A stretch of 64,000 nt of DNA. Source: Kyrpidia spormannii. Its GTDB lineage: Bacteria > Bacillota > Bacilli > Kyrpidiales > Kyrpidiaceae. The translations under genes were made by a program, and so were the position numbers. Positions 55,213-63,665 of this stretch are shown piece after piece. The notes beneath the pieces were generated by a model. It did no database searches and was not told the DNA's origin. It worked only from the letters and a program-made list of their open reading frames with translations. Where the stretch lies: NCBI RefSeq assembly GCF_002804065.1, contig NZ_CP024955.1, positions 2,790,001 to 2,854,000 of the forward strand, written 5' to 3'. Position 1 is the stretch's first letter, and each line of letters begins with the position of its first letter.

Positions 55213-55434
55213 CCTCTCCGCCCATGACGTGGCCATGCATTTTCCCTTAAGTCCCGTCGATAAAACCATGAACATGAGCCCCTGGTTTCACCGCGGGGGA
55301 CTCCACTCCGGCGGGCCAACCCCCACCCTCTACGTCGGGGGTGAAATTGTCATTCTGAGATATTTTAATCCGAGAACATGCCTGGAGTATGTAGAGAAAT
55401 ACGGGTTGACCTTTTTGATCGGGGCCCCGCCCAT
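55213..55434 (+). pseudogene. Acyl-CoA synthetase, second part, 3'-truncated
   Basis: Continues the interrupted ligase: VLSAHDVAMHFPLSPVDKTM, MSPWFHRGGLHSGGPTPTLY, GGEIVILRYFNPRTCLEYVE, KYGLTFLIGAPPM, then homology stops near 55434. The C-terminal domain with the catalytic Lys is missing. Confidence 0.85.
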
Positions 55435-55498
55435 GCGGGGACTGTCGCTGCGGACTGGGCGTGGGTCGGTCCACTGGGCCGCTACGCATCCCCGTCCG

Positions 55499-55515
55499 CG
55501 CCCGTTTAACGGGCG
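55499..55515. terminator. Hairpin after the MFS gene
   Basis: CGCCCGT-TTA-ACGGGCG, a 7-bp perfect GC stem 28 nt beyond the MFS stop on the minus strand; no T-run. Probably ends the MFS transcript. Confidence 0.5.
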
Positions 55516-55543
55516 TCCCCCGCGGCCCGAGACACGCCGACCG

Positions 55544-56938
55544 TCACCCCTCGGACCGCCCCGGGAGCCGCCAACTCATCCAAATCACCGCCAAGCCCAG
55601 AACCGCCAAAACGGTACCCAACTCGTGCAAACTCGTCGTGTCCAGGTGATGGCCAAAAAACAACCCGAGCAACACCGTGGAGAGGATCGTTCCCATATAG
55701 CGGGACGTTTGGAACAACCCCGACGCCACGCCGATCACCTCTTTCGGCGCCACCTGAAACAGGGCGGTCTGCAGCCCGACGTTATTGAACCCGTTGCTCA
55801 CCCCGAGCACCGACAAACAGAACACCAGCCACGCGACGGACGAGGCGCTGTGAAGGGTCCAAAACAACGCGGATCCCACCGTCATGCAGATCCCGGCCAG
55901 AAGCAAAGGCGGGCGCACGCCCCCTTTGGCCACCCAGCGGCCGGTCAACGGAGTGACGATCACCCCAAACCCGGCCACCGCCAGCATTAAAAGGCCGGTC
56001 TCCTGGGCGTTCAATCCCCGGGCCTCCTGCAGATACGTCGGCATTCCGAAGAAAATCGAGTAAAAAATCACGTTCACGGTCACGAATTGCACCAACACCC
56101 AGGTGAGGGACAGATTGCGCCGAAACATCCGCACATCCAAAAATGGTGTCGCCACCCGCAGTTCAACGGCGACCAGGGCCAAACTCGCGATGACAGCCAG
56201 AACCCCGGCGCCCCAAATCGGGTGGTCCGTCACCGAAAGGAGAAAGAGCAGCCCCGTGACGATGGTTCCGGCAAAAAGCACCACGCCGGGAATATCCAAG
56301 TATCTCAGCCAACCGGGGAGCGATTCCGCCCGCTTGCGCGGCTTGTCTTTTGGCAACACCGCCAAAGCCATCCCAAACCCCGCGATAACAAACGGAAAAT
56401 TCACCCAGAAGATGGCCGGCCAGTCGCCGTAATGGACCAGCACGCCGCCGATGGACGGCCCGAAGGCCGCGGCGCCCGACGCAAAAACCGACAAAAACGC
56501 CAACGCCTGGGACTGCCGCTCCGTGATGACATTGCGCACGATGCCCATCCCCGCCGGATAAATCGCCCCGCTTCCAAAAGACTGGATCAGTCGGAAGGCG
56601 ATCAACCACCCGTAGGACGGGGCGAAGGGAGCGGTCGCCGATGACACCGCCACCAGAATCAGGCCGGCGAGAAAAACCCTTTTGCGCCCAAACAGATCGG
56701 CCAGCTTGCCCATCACCGGCTGGGCGATGGCACTGGCCAAATAATACGCCGAGATCAGCCAGGACGCCGCGGCAAAATCCAGACCAAAGGCGTGCTCCAG
56801 CCGGGCCAGGGCCACGGCGATCAGCGACGAATTGAGCGGATTGAGCAGCACCCCGAGGGCGATGGTGAACAGCAAAAGATTCCTGCGCGGCGACGCCGGC
56901 GGACCTGTCCCATCTCGTCTTTCTGTCTCCAGTTCCAC
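55544..56938 (-). CDS. MFS transporter (EmrB/QacA-like, DHA family)
   Basis: 464-residue drug:proton antiporter-like exporter with 12-14 TM helices. Motif A GKLADLFGRKRVFLAGL between TM2 and TM3, motif C-like SGAAAFGPSIGGVLVHYGDW in TM5, and MGIVRNVITERQSQALAFLS. GTG 56938 is preferred (GGGAGG 10 nt upstream); the frame continues to 56962. Substrate cannot be told. It converges on the dead acyl-CoA synthetase gene; 56939-57161 has no recognisable gene. Confidence 0.9.
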   Translation of the reverse strand: MELETERRDGTGPPASPRRNLLLFTIALGVLLNPLNSSLIAVALARLEHAFGLDFAAASWLISAYYLASAIAQPVMGKLADLFGRKRVFLAGLILVAVSSATAPFAPSYGWLIAFRLIQSFGSGAIYPAGMGIVRNVITERQSQALAFLSVFASGAAAFGPSIGGVLVHYGDWPAIFWVNFPFVIAGFGMALAVLPKDKPRKRAESLPGWLRYLDIPGVVLFAGTIVTGLLFLLSVTDHPIWGAGVLAVIASLALVAVELRVATPFLDVRMFRRNLSLTWVLVQFVTVNVIFYSIFFGMPTYLQEARGLNAQETGLLMLAVAGFGVIVTPLTGRWVAKGGVRPPLLLAGICMTVGSALFWTLHSASSVAWLVFCLSVLGVSNGFNNVGLQTALFQVAPKEVIGVASGLFQTSRYMGTILSTVLLGLFFGHHLDTTSLHELGTVLAVLGLAVIWMSWRLPGRSEG

Positions 56939-57161
56939 GATCTTCCGGCCTCCCGCGTGCACTTACGATCGGATTATTCCATCGACGATCCGCCGTTTAC
57001 CGGCGCGTACGTTTCCCATCCAGTATACCATTCGTATCGCGAGAATTTCCAAAAGCGGGATCAACCTGGATATGCACACCTTTGGCATCACGGAAGGAAT
57101 CTCCGGAATTACCGGCTCCATTTCCAAGGTGTATGCTAATCAAAGGAAAGTGGTCAACGTC

Positions 57162-59006
57162 TCAGGCGAATTGTCCACGAGCAGTGTTCGGATCTTCATT
57201 TCGTTCCTCCCACAGCACGGTGTTGTATTCGACAGCCAGGTTCCTGTCTCGGGTATGGCCCACTTGCAACACAGTATTGGGATGCCGTAAACGAATCCGA
57301 ATCCTCCCGGACGGATTGTCGACTTTTGCACTGCTCTCTATACCGAACGGAGTACCCATTTCTTCAATATCGATTAAATTTTGGGCTACGAGAAATCCGC
57401 CCCGCATGCTGCCGCGTATCACGATTGAATTCCCGGCTTCCAAAGAGCTGGCGTAAGTACCAGGCCCGGTAACCACAATGCTCCCGGATGCCCTCACCGA
57501 ACTGGAGGTGATACTGGCCGCCTTCACCGTGGCGGTTTCAGTGTGTTTCATCGATTCGATGTGGAAGATGTAATCAACCAACATGTGGTGTAAAGCCATC
57601 ACATGCTGTTCAGTTATGTTGGTCCTGCCAATTCCGAACCACTTTGAGCGGATCTCACGCACGATCTGGCGATACCGATCATCTGCGTTCAGCACTCCAT
57701 CAGTCTCGTTGCAGAAGGATTGCAGAAAACGTTCCAGATCCGGATGGCGGGTGGTAAGCAGTGCGTCCGCCAACAACCCCAGGTGTGTACCCTGGTCAAT
57801 CCGCTGCCTGGCGTGACCCAACAATTCCTGGAACTCCGCTTGGAACTTCTCATATTCCACTATACCTTTTTTCAGCATCTCATAAATCCTCGTGTACACA
57901 AGTTTGGATGCTCCCGCCACGATCTGCGAACCCACAATGGCATCCTGTACCGACACACCACGTTCTCCCAGCACCGTCGAGTGGAACACACCACCATTTA
58001 CCCGCACTGTCCCCATGGCTTTGATATAGCTACCATCGAGTACCGACCCCAACACCACAACGTCCCCGTCAAATTCAACCTTCCCGTCTTTGCTGGAAAG
58101 ATCGTGGTCAATAACCAACTCCGGGATTACATCGATACGATTTTTCGTAAAGAGCAGTCGGCCACTGCGAACTGCCACGAGGCGGTCATTTACTTCTATC
58201 ACACCTTGACCCAGCGTTGGCAGCGAGCGGTGTACTGAACATGGAATCTCCCTGCCGAACACATCCCGCCCCGGCGTACCCGGTATCTCTGGTTCCAATA
58301 CAGCGACCGTTGTGCCAAGACCAATGGATGTAATGGGCATCTGACGCTGAAGAGGATCGTGGACCTTCGGAAGTTCAACCCGTCTGTAACGAGCCGCTCG
58401 GCCTGGAACGGGGGGAGTTCCCCGCAACACGATACACTCGGTCGTGTCCTTGGCCTGAGCAATGGTCTCAACTCCTGTCGGGTCAAGTACCCCGACGTAC
58501 CCCGCAGACTCCAACCGCGCCACAATTTCGCCTGTGCCCAATGGATCGGGACGCAAATCTATTGTTTCAATTTCCAGCACCGCACGATGCGCACCGTGCA
58601 TGTCTCTGAGACGATGCTCTTCACCCGGTTTTACGTCGATTCTCCCAATGACTTCCATGTTGTCCTTCGTCACTTTTGTAGAAAATTGGATTGATGGCAA
58701 ACTCTTGGCCAGCGATACCTCGATATGTTGATTTTCATGAACAACGACCTCTCCGACACATTTCTGTCCGTCAATCACGACCGTCAACCGAGGGTCGTCG
58801 GGGATAACAATTATCGCAAATGAACCTTCATCGTCAGGGTCAGAGACAATAAGCTGATTGTTCACCACAGTGACAGTTCCATGCCGCACGCTTCGTATCT
58901 CTTCATTGGATTCAAACGACGGGAATGATTGTGTCTCAGGTTCTGATGATCTTGACAGGCGAGGTTTGAAAAGCCAATGCCTTACTTTCTCCAGCAAGGA
59001 CCGCAT
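57162..59006 (-). CDS. FapA/DUF342 family protein (polymer-forming, flagellar/polarity-associated)
   Basis: 614 residues. The FapA (DUF342) core lies at about 150-460: MPITSIGLGTTVAVLEPEIP, GTPGRDVFGREIP, then a right-handed beta-helix with regular turns (KVEFDGDVVVLGSVLDGSYI, KAMGTVRVNGGVFHSTVLGE). A helical insert and a second beta-helix (SIVVTGPGTYASSLEAGNSI) follow. Such proteins form oligomeric scaffolds; FapA of Vibrio controls flagellar assembly, but the role in this organism is unknown. ATG 59006 follows GAGAGGTGAGAGA. It lies 61 nt after the EAL gene on the same strand, hence under the same riboswitch. Confidence 0.85.
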   Translation of the reverse strand: MRSLLEKVRHWLFKPRLSRSSEPETQSFPSFESNEEIRSVRHGTVTVVNNQLIVSDPDDEGSFAIIVIPDDPRLTVVIDGQKCVGEVVVHENQHIEVSLAKSLPSIQFSTKVTKDNMEVIGRIDVKPGEEHRLRDMHGAHRAVLEIETIDLRPDPLGTGEIVARLESAGYVGVLDPTGVETIAQAKDTTECIVLRGTPPVPGRAARYRRVELPKVHDPLQRQMPITSIGLGTTVAVLEPEIPGTPGRDVFGREIPCSVHRSLPTLGQGVIEVNDRLVAVRSGRLLFTKNRIDVIPELVIDHDLSSKDGKVEFDGDVVVLGSVLDGSYIKAMGTVRVNGGVFHSTVLGERGVSVQDAIVGSQIVAGASKLVYTRIYEMLKKGIVEYEKFQAEFQELLGHARQRIDQGTHLGLLADALLTTRHPDLERFLQSFCNETDGVLNADDRYRQIVREIRSKWFGIGRTNITEQHVMALHHMLVDYIFHIESMKHTETATVKAASITSSSVRASGSIVVTGPGTYASSLEAGNSIVIRGSMRGGFLVAQNLIDIEEMGTPFGIESSAKVDNPSGRIRIRLRHPNTVLQVGHTRDRNLAVEYNTVLWEERNEDPNTARGQFA

Positions 59007-59067
59007 TCTCTCACCTCTCATCCTTGTCCGTCGCCGCCAACGACACGGAGGGTGATTCTGTGACCAC

Positions 59068-60036
59068 CTACAAATCCTTGCGCAATAATTGGTGGTACAA
59101 ATGAATCAGAGTATCGAGTTCTTGGCTTTTCTGTACCACCGCCTTATCGGTCAATGAGCCGTCCCTATTCCGAGCAAGATCCGCCAACTCAGTCCTCTTT
59201 CTCTCAATTTCACTGAGCAGATCCGACAATTCACTGATCGACATCGGGCGTGACCAATAGTATCCCTGACTCACATTGACACCAGCTTCCCGAATGGCAT
59301 TCAGATCTTCGTAGTTTTCGACCCCCTCAGCAATGACTGAATTTCCGGACTCCATAAATCTCACTAAACGGGATAGAAATCGCTGTTTTGAAGAGGATAT
59401 CGAAATCCCTTGAATCACTGTACGGTCTACTTTGACGAAATCGGGTTCGAATTCAAAGAGTCCCGCAAGACTGGTGCTCCCAGCACAAACATCGTCAAGG
59501 GCTATCCGAACGCCGAGTGATCGTATGGATTTGATCATTTTCGACAACAAAGTAAGGTCATACGATATGTACTCGACGATTTCGATTACAAGTTGGTCTG
59601 GTTCACACAGTCCCTCTCGAAGCAAAACTTCGAGCCGTTCAACAAAGGACTCCTGAACAAAGCTGCTCGGCATCACATTCACGTACAAGGGAATGGAACT
59701 GATTTCAGGGGGCAACAGTCGGAGGCGATTTACACTGATAGTGAGAGCTAATAAATCGGCTTCCATCGAACGCTTGCTTTCGTAAGCAGCACGAAACCAA
59801 ACTTCCGGCGGAATAAAATGGCCGCCGTACTGAGGACGGCTTAGTGCCTCATGAGCAAAAACGACGCCCTCGGCATGATTGACGATGGGCTGATAAACCA
59901 CTTCAAGCGTTTCGTGTTTAAGGATCTCATCTACACTCCGGCAGAGGGAATTGTATTGATTTGGGTTTTTAGGGGATTTATACCCCCCCCCCCCCCCCCC
60001 CCCCCCCGGTGAGGGTTTATTTGGAAATTGATCCAA
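59068..60036 (-). CDS. EAL-domain cyclic-di-GMP phosphodiesterase with poly-Gly tract
   Basis: Hydrolyses c-di-GMP; 322 residues in the cytoplasm. All EAL catalytic positions are visible: E63-A-L in HEALSRP, N in YVNVMPSSF, E in LVIEIVEYIS, DD in IALDDVCAGSTSLAGL, K in DFVKVDR, E in VIAEGVEN. C-terminal 70 residues are coiled-coil-like. TTG 60036 is the start because GAAGGAGGG lies 8 nt upstream (60045-60053). Residues 11-18 are eight Gly encoded by a 25-G run, so slippage would shift the frame after ten codons. Preceded by a c-di-GMP-I riboswitch, followed by fapA. Confidence 0.92.
   Translation of the reverse strand: MDQFPNKPSPGGGGGGGGYKSPKNPNQYNSLCRSVDEILKHETLEVVYQPIVNHAEGVVFAHEALSRPQYGGHFIPPEVWFRAAYESKRSMEADLLALTISVNRLRLLPPEISSIPLYVNVMPSSFVQESFVERLEVLLREGLCEPDQLVIEIVEYISYDLTLLSKMIKSIRSLGVRIALDDVCAGSTSLAGLFEFEPDFVKVDRTVIQGISISSSKQRFLSRLVRFMESGNSVIAEGVENYEDLNAIREAGVNVSQGYYWSRPMSISELSDLLSEIERKRTELADLARNRDGSLTDKAVVQKSQELDTLIHLYHQLLRKDL
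59983..60007. repeat. 25-bp homopolymer (poly-C/poly-G) inside the EAL gene
   Basis: 25 consecutive C on the plus strand, thus 25 G in the coding strand, at codons 10-18. With 25 G the frame runs into the EAL domain; 24 or 26 would not. Typical of a phase-variable contingency tract. Assembly length error is possible. Confidence 0.9.
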
Positions 60037-60064
60037 TTCCTTCACCCTCCTTCGTAATGATGTC

Positions 60065-60091
60065 AAAAAGCGCCCTTTTCCTGCAGGGCGC
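60065..60091 (-). terminator. Intrinsic terminator of the riboswitch expression platform
   Basis: Coding strand GCGCCCT (60091-60085), loop, AGGGCGC (60076-60070) followed by TTTTT (60069-60065). It lies between the c-di-GMP aptamer and the EAL ribosome site, so ligand binding could choose between termination and read-through. Confidence 0.8.
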
Positions 60092-60099
60092 CTCATCCT

Positions 60100-60195
60100 T
60101 TGCGAGTGGCAACCCGGCGATCATAGGCACATGTGCCCTTAGACCCGTGGCTTTGCGTCCTAGCGTTTCCGCTAGTTTGCCCTGAGACAACTCTA
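60100..60195 (-). promoter_or_regulatory. c-di-GMP-I (GEMM) riboswitch aptamer
   Basis: The minus strand reads CAGGGCAAACTAGCGGAAAC, GCTAGGACGCAAAGCCACGG, then TCTAAGG and a P3 helix GGGCACATGTGCC, and CGCCGGGTTGCC closing P1. This matches GEMM-I: AGGGCAAAC, GNRA-type GAAA loop, GGACGCAAAGCC and the 3' GGGTTGCC. It lies upstream of a terminator and the EAL phosphodiesterase, giving c-di-GMP feedback on its own breakdown. Direction of control (on or off) cannot be told. Confidence 0.88.
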
Positions 60196-60219
60196 TCGAC
60201 CTATTCACCTTGTCCCAAC

Positions 60220-60248
60220 ATAATCCTACATTATTCGACATCTGTCAA
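60220..60248 (-). promoter_or_regulatory. Promoter for the riboswitch-EAL-fapA transcript
   Basis: Minus strand TTGACA (60248-60243), 17-nt spacer, GATTAT (60225-60220), then the aptamer begins about 25 nt downstream. A good vegetative sigma-factor match. Confidence 0.75.
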
Positions 60249-60664
60249 GCGGTCGCAGTGCGTGCTGCTGTTCGTCCGTGATATTGTCATCTTGGAACTC
60301 GTCAGTGACAAGGTCATCAGGGTGCGAAAAACGCTTACATGGTGGAGAAAGTACAAGAAACGGCAGCCGACCGGGTGAACACTTGAAAGCTTGGCCTTGT
60401 GAGACAACGGACCCCTGTTCAGCGCCTATAATGACGATCTAAAAAAAACTGAGCAGGGAAGTGATGATAGCCCTTTCATGGGCCGGACCGGAGTTCATCG
60501 TCGTTCCGCCGATGTGCTAGCATAAACACAGGTGGATGTGGCCGGCGCTCCGGGCGTCCATTGGGATCACCAAAATGCTTTCATCCAGGAAATTTAACCA
60601 CGAAGATTGGAATATAAGTCTATTAGAAAGGAATCTCTGAACAAAGGAGACGGGGAGCCGTCCA
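60249..60664. other. Intergenic region upstream of the DUF1284 gene
   Basis: About 415 bp without a recognisable gene. A plus-strand TATAAT occurs at 60427-60432 without a good -35. CGGACCGGAG and related GC-rich inverted stretches are present but form no clear known RNA. Confidence 0.4.
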
Positions 60665-61081
60665 ATGTTTCGATTGCGAGGTCACCATCTTTTATGTCTG
60701 CTTGGATACCGAGGCATGGGATACTCTCCCGAATACGCCGCAAACATGACTCGTCTTCACCAAACCTTGCGCATGGCACCGGAAACGGAGATTCTCCTCA
60801 TAGCTGGGCCTGATGATCTATGCGTAAAATTCCCGGAATCTCAACCCTATCACTGCGACGATACAAACATCCATGAACGCGACTCCGCCGTGCTTCAGAA
60901 ACTGGGCCTGCGGGTCGGACAAAGCCTTCCGTGGAGCGAAATTCAACAGCTCATTCGGGAGAACATGGTACCAAGGGACATTTCGATCCTATGTCCCACG
61001 TGCCCTTGGCGATCCTATGGTGTTTGCGAAGAAGGAATCGAAGAAATCAGGGCTGGAAAAGGGCTTCGGATTATCGACTAG
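60665..61081 (+). CDS. DUF1284 domain-containing protein
   Basis: A small cytoplasmic protein, 138 residues. The family begins FRLRGHHLLCLLGYRGMGYS and has conserved Cys near the middle (DLCVKF, YHCDD) and the C-terminal CPTCPWRSYGVCEEGIEEIR. The number of Cys suggests metal or Fe-S binding. Function unknown in the family. ATG 60665 follows CAAAGGAGACGGGGAG. 61082-61336 shows no gene. Confidence 0.85.
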   Translation: MFRLRGHHLLCLLGYRGMGYSPEYAANMTRLHQTLRMAPETEILLIAGPDDLCVKFPESQPYHCDDTNIHERDSAVLQKLGLRVGQSLPWSEIQQLIRENMVPRDISILCPTCPWRSYGVCEEGIEEIRAGKGLRIID

Positions 61082-61336
61082 TGACGCCCGGAGGGGCATA
61101 CCAGAACCCCGTCACCATAAAAAGACAAGGACGTGAATGTCTTCCCCAGCGTCGACAAGTTCACCTGTGCGCCCATTGAAATGAAGCACGTTGAGATACG
61201 ATTCCGGGTCACCACCGTCACCACTAGAGATCAGATTATCGGGAAATTTCTCCTTGGCACCATCATGACCACGATCAGGCCAACCAGTTGGCCGTTTCCT
61301 CAACAGCCGCGGGGGCAGCGGTTGTCGCCTCGCGGC

Positions 61337-62626
61337 TCATGGCGTCTCCCCTCTGCGCACGTGAACTTGGGCGCCGTCTTTCAAACCGGGCCCTGGTTCG
61401 ATCACCAATTTATCGCCGATTTTCACCCCCAACGAAGCGATGAACCAGTGGTCGTCCTTCTGCTGGCCGTGCACTTCAACGAGTTGGACACGGTCCTCGT
61501 TGAGCTTGTACACGAAGGTTTTCCCCTCTTGTTTAACAAGGGTTTTCATGGGGATCTCCACGCCGGCCTGGCCGGTGGCGCCAAAGGTCACGTCGGCCAC
61601 CATCCCCGCCCGCAACCGGAGGTCAGGGCTAGGCACCTCCACTTTGACCGGGAAGGTGTTGTTGTTTTGGTCGGACACCGGACTGATGAAGGTGATCGTC
61701 CCGGAGAACGTCTCCTCGCCCAGTTCCGGCACGTGCACCCCGACCGTCTGGCCCGTGTGGAGACTGGGCAACAGGGACTGGGGCACGCTAACCGCCACTC
61801 GGACGGAGTCGAGATTGACCAAGGTCAAGAAGGGCGCGCCCGGCTGCACCATCTCGCCGACGTTGATGTTCTTTGCGGCCACCACCCCGTCCATCGGCGC
61901 AACGATCTTGGTGTTCACCAAGTTGTTCTGGGCCGCTTGCAAGGCGGCTTGGGCTTGGTTCACCGCCCCTTGGGCTTGGTTCACCTGGGCTTCAAGGGCG
62001 GCAATGGTGTTTTCCGTTGCTCCCGCCTTGGCGAGATTGAGCTGCGCCTGCGCCTGCTCAAGGGCGCCTTTCGTCTGGGCGACGGCCAACTCGGCCTGAT
62101 CCAGGGTCGCTTTGGACGCCGCCCCGGCATCATTGAGATTCTTCGTGCGATTGTAATTTTCCTGGGCATTCGCATAGGCCGCATGGGCTTGTTCCACCGC
62201 CGCCTGGAGCCGCTGCAACTCCTCCTGCCGGCTGCCCGCCTTGGTGTCCGCCAGTTTCGCCTGGGCGGCAGCCAGTCCCGCCTGGGCCTGCTGCAACCCG
62301 GCCTGGGCCTGGTTCACCTGGGCTTGATAATCGGAGCTGTCCAGCTCGACCAGCACTTGTCCTTTATGTACCCGGGTACCTTCTTTGACGTGTACGGCGG
62401 TGACCCGCGCGCCAAGTTTCGACGACACCTTCACTTCGTCGGCCGCCGCGATCTTGCCTGTCACCGTCTGGCCCCCGCCTGCCACCGTGAACACCTGCAC
62501 CTCCGGCGTCCCCGGCTGGGACAAGGTCGCCGCCGATCCCGGCAGGGAGCAACCGGACGCCAGGAAGAGCACGGCGGACGAGGCAGCCAACCACATACCT
62601 ACCTGTTTGACCGGCCAATGAATCAC
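61337..62626 (-). CDS. HlyD/RND-type efflux adaptor lipoprotein
   Basis: 429-residue membrane-fusion adaptor. Lipoprotein signal ending LFLASG with lipidated Cys; lipoyl half-motif GARVTAVHVKEGTRVHKGQV; a long Ala/Gln-rich coiled coil (about 85-215) with heptads such as NQAQAGLQQAQAGLAAAQA; second lipoyl half TKIVAPMDGVVAAKNINVGE; beta-barrel and membrane-proximal domain. ATG 62626 overlaps the preceding EmrA-like gene (ATGA). In a Gram-positive cell it may stabilise the exporter or bridge the wall. Last gene of the efflux operon. Confidence 0.9.
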   Translation of the reverse strand: MIHWPVKQVGMWLAASSAVLFLASGCSLPGSAATLSQPGTPEVQVFTVAGGGQTVTGKIAAADEVKVSSKLGARVTAVHVKEGTRVHKGQVLVELDSSDYQAQVNQAQAGLQQAQAGLAAAQAKLADTKAGSRQEELQRLQAAVEQAHAAYANAQENYNRTKNLNDAGAASKATLDQAELAVAQTKGALEQAQAQLNLAKAGATENTIAALEAQVNQAQGAVNQAQAALQAAQNNLVNTKIVAPMDGVVAAKNINVGEMVQPGAPFLTLVNLDSVRVAVSVPQSLLPSLHTGQTVGVHVPELGEETFSGTITFISPVSDQNNNTFPVKVEVPSPDLRLRAGMVADVTFGATGQAGVEIPMKTLVKQEGKTFVYKLNEDRVQLVEVHGQQKDDHWFIASLGVKIGDKLVIEPGPGLKDGAQVHVRRGETP

Positions 62627-63297
62627 GTCCGTGTCCCCTCCTTATCCTTCAGATGAATGCGGACTTCCACGCTCATCCCGGGCGACAAATCCACGCCGTG
62701 GAGATCGTCGATGGAGATTTTCACCGGGATGCGCTGGGTCACTTTGGTGAAATTCCCGCTGGTGTTGACCGCCGGAATGGCGGAAAAGGTGGAGTTGGTC
62801 GCTTCCCCGATCTCTTTCACTTTCCCGGCGAAAAGCATTCCAGGATAGCTGTCCACGGTAAAATCGACCGGTTGCCCGGTCTTCACTTTCGCCAGGTCGG
62901 TTTCCTCAATGTTGGCCGAGACGTACACCTGCTTTTTGTTGACAATCAAGGCCACCGGCTGTCCCGGCGACACCACTTCCCCTACTTTAGCCAGGGTCTT
63001 GATCACCGTGCCGTCGGCCGGCGCCCGCAAGAGGGCGTTATCCAGTTGGCTGTTGGGCAAATTGCTGATCTCTTGCTGGCCGACGATCTGGTCCGCCACC
63101 ACATAGTCCCCTTCCTGGATGTTCAAGGCCGTCAATTTCCCGGCCACCCGGGGCATGATCCGGTACACGTCCCCGGCAATGCGCGCGTCGTCCGTGGAGA
63201 CGTAATGGGTTGCGTTGTACCAGTAATAGGCGCCAATCCCCCCTCCAGCGACCACGATAGCAATCACAAGAACGACTAAGATCAATCTTCGCTTCAT
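62623..63297 (-). CDS. EmrA-like membrane-fusion protein
   Basis: 224 residues: one N-terminal TM (LILVVLVIAIVVAGGGIGAY), then YYWYNATHYVSTDDARIAGD typical of EmrA/HlyD, single lipoyl pair VAGKLTALNIQEGDYV and LRAPADGTVIKTLAKVGEVV, and VSANIEETDLAKVKTGQPVD. The coiled-coil hairpin of Gram-negative EmrA is missing, so this is the short Gram-positive form. ATG 63297 follows GGAGGAGAGAAGACG. Works with the MFS pump encoded upstream. Confidence 0.9.
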   Translation of the reverse strand: MKRRLILVVLVIAIVVAGGGIGAYYWYNATHYVSTDDARIAGDVYRIMPRVAGKLTALNIQEGDYVVADQIVGQQEISNLPNSQLDNALLRAPADGTVIKTLAKVGEVVSPGQPVALIVNKKQVYVSANIEETDLAKVKTGQPVDFTVDSYPGMLFAGKVKEIGEATNSTFSAIPAVNTSGNFTKVTQRIPVKISIDDLHGVDLSPGMSVEVRIHLKDKEGTRT

Positions 63298-63665
63298 GGC
63301 CTCGTCTTCTCTCCTCCCTGTCTCCAGCCGGTCCCGAGATCGGGCTGGCCTTCTCTCTCCGGAATTGCTCCGGTTGCTGCTGAGCGCGGTGCGCAGGATA
63401 CTTAGCAGTAAGGCTCACCACCAAGGCCAAAAACCGTTATCCGTTGTATTTCAGCGTCAGCCACCTTAGATCTCCCGCTGGAACATAGCGGACCGTTGGA
63501 CGCCAATCGGAGCTGGCGTGGTAGTCGGTTGCCAGTTAACCGGCCTCCCTTGAGGGACGATCACGTTTCGTCACTCGGAGGATCTCCAGTCAGGTCTATC
63601 CCTGATACTTTTATAGACTCATAAACCTGTCATTTTCTCAGACGCTTGACAGCCTTCCTTTACTT
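63298..63665. other. Gap inside the efflux operon
   Basis: 368 bp between the emrB-like stop and the emrA-like start. No gene recognised. The minus strand has short inverted stretches (GCCAGCTCCGATTGGC and others) but nothing that matches a riboswitch class I know. It could hold a separate promoter for the two adaptor genes. Confidence 0.4.

Noticed and set aside
61133-62656. Plus-strand frame of about 500 codons opposite the efflux adaptor
   Set aside because: Antisense shadow of a GC-rich, Ala/Gln-rich coiled-coil gene; composition only, with His/Gly/Leu bias and no homology.
63298-63665. Possible riboswitch or structured leader between the efflux genes
   Set aside because: I compared it by eye with T-box, guanidine, SAM, yybP-ykoY and cobalamin patterns and found no conserved core.
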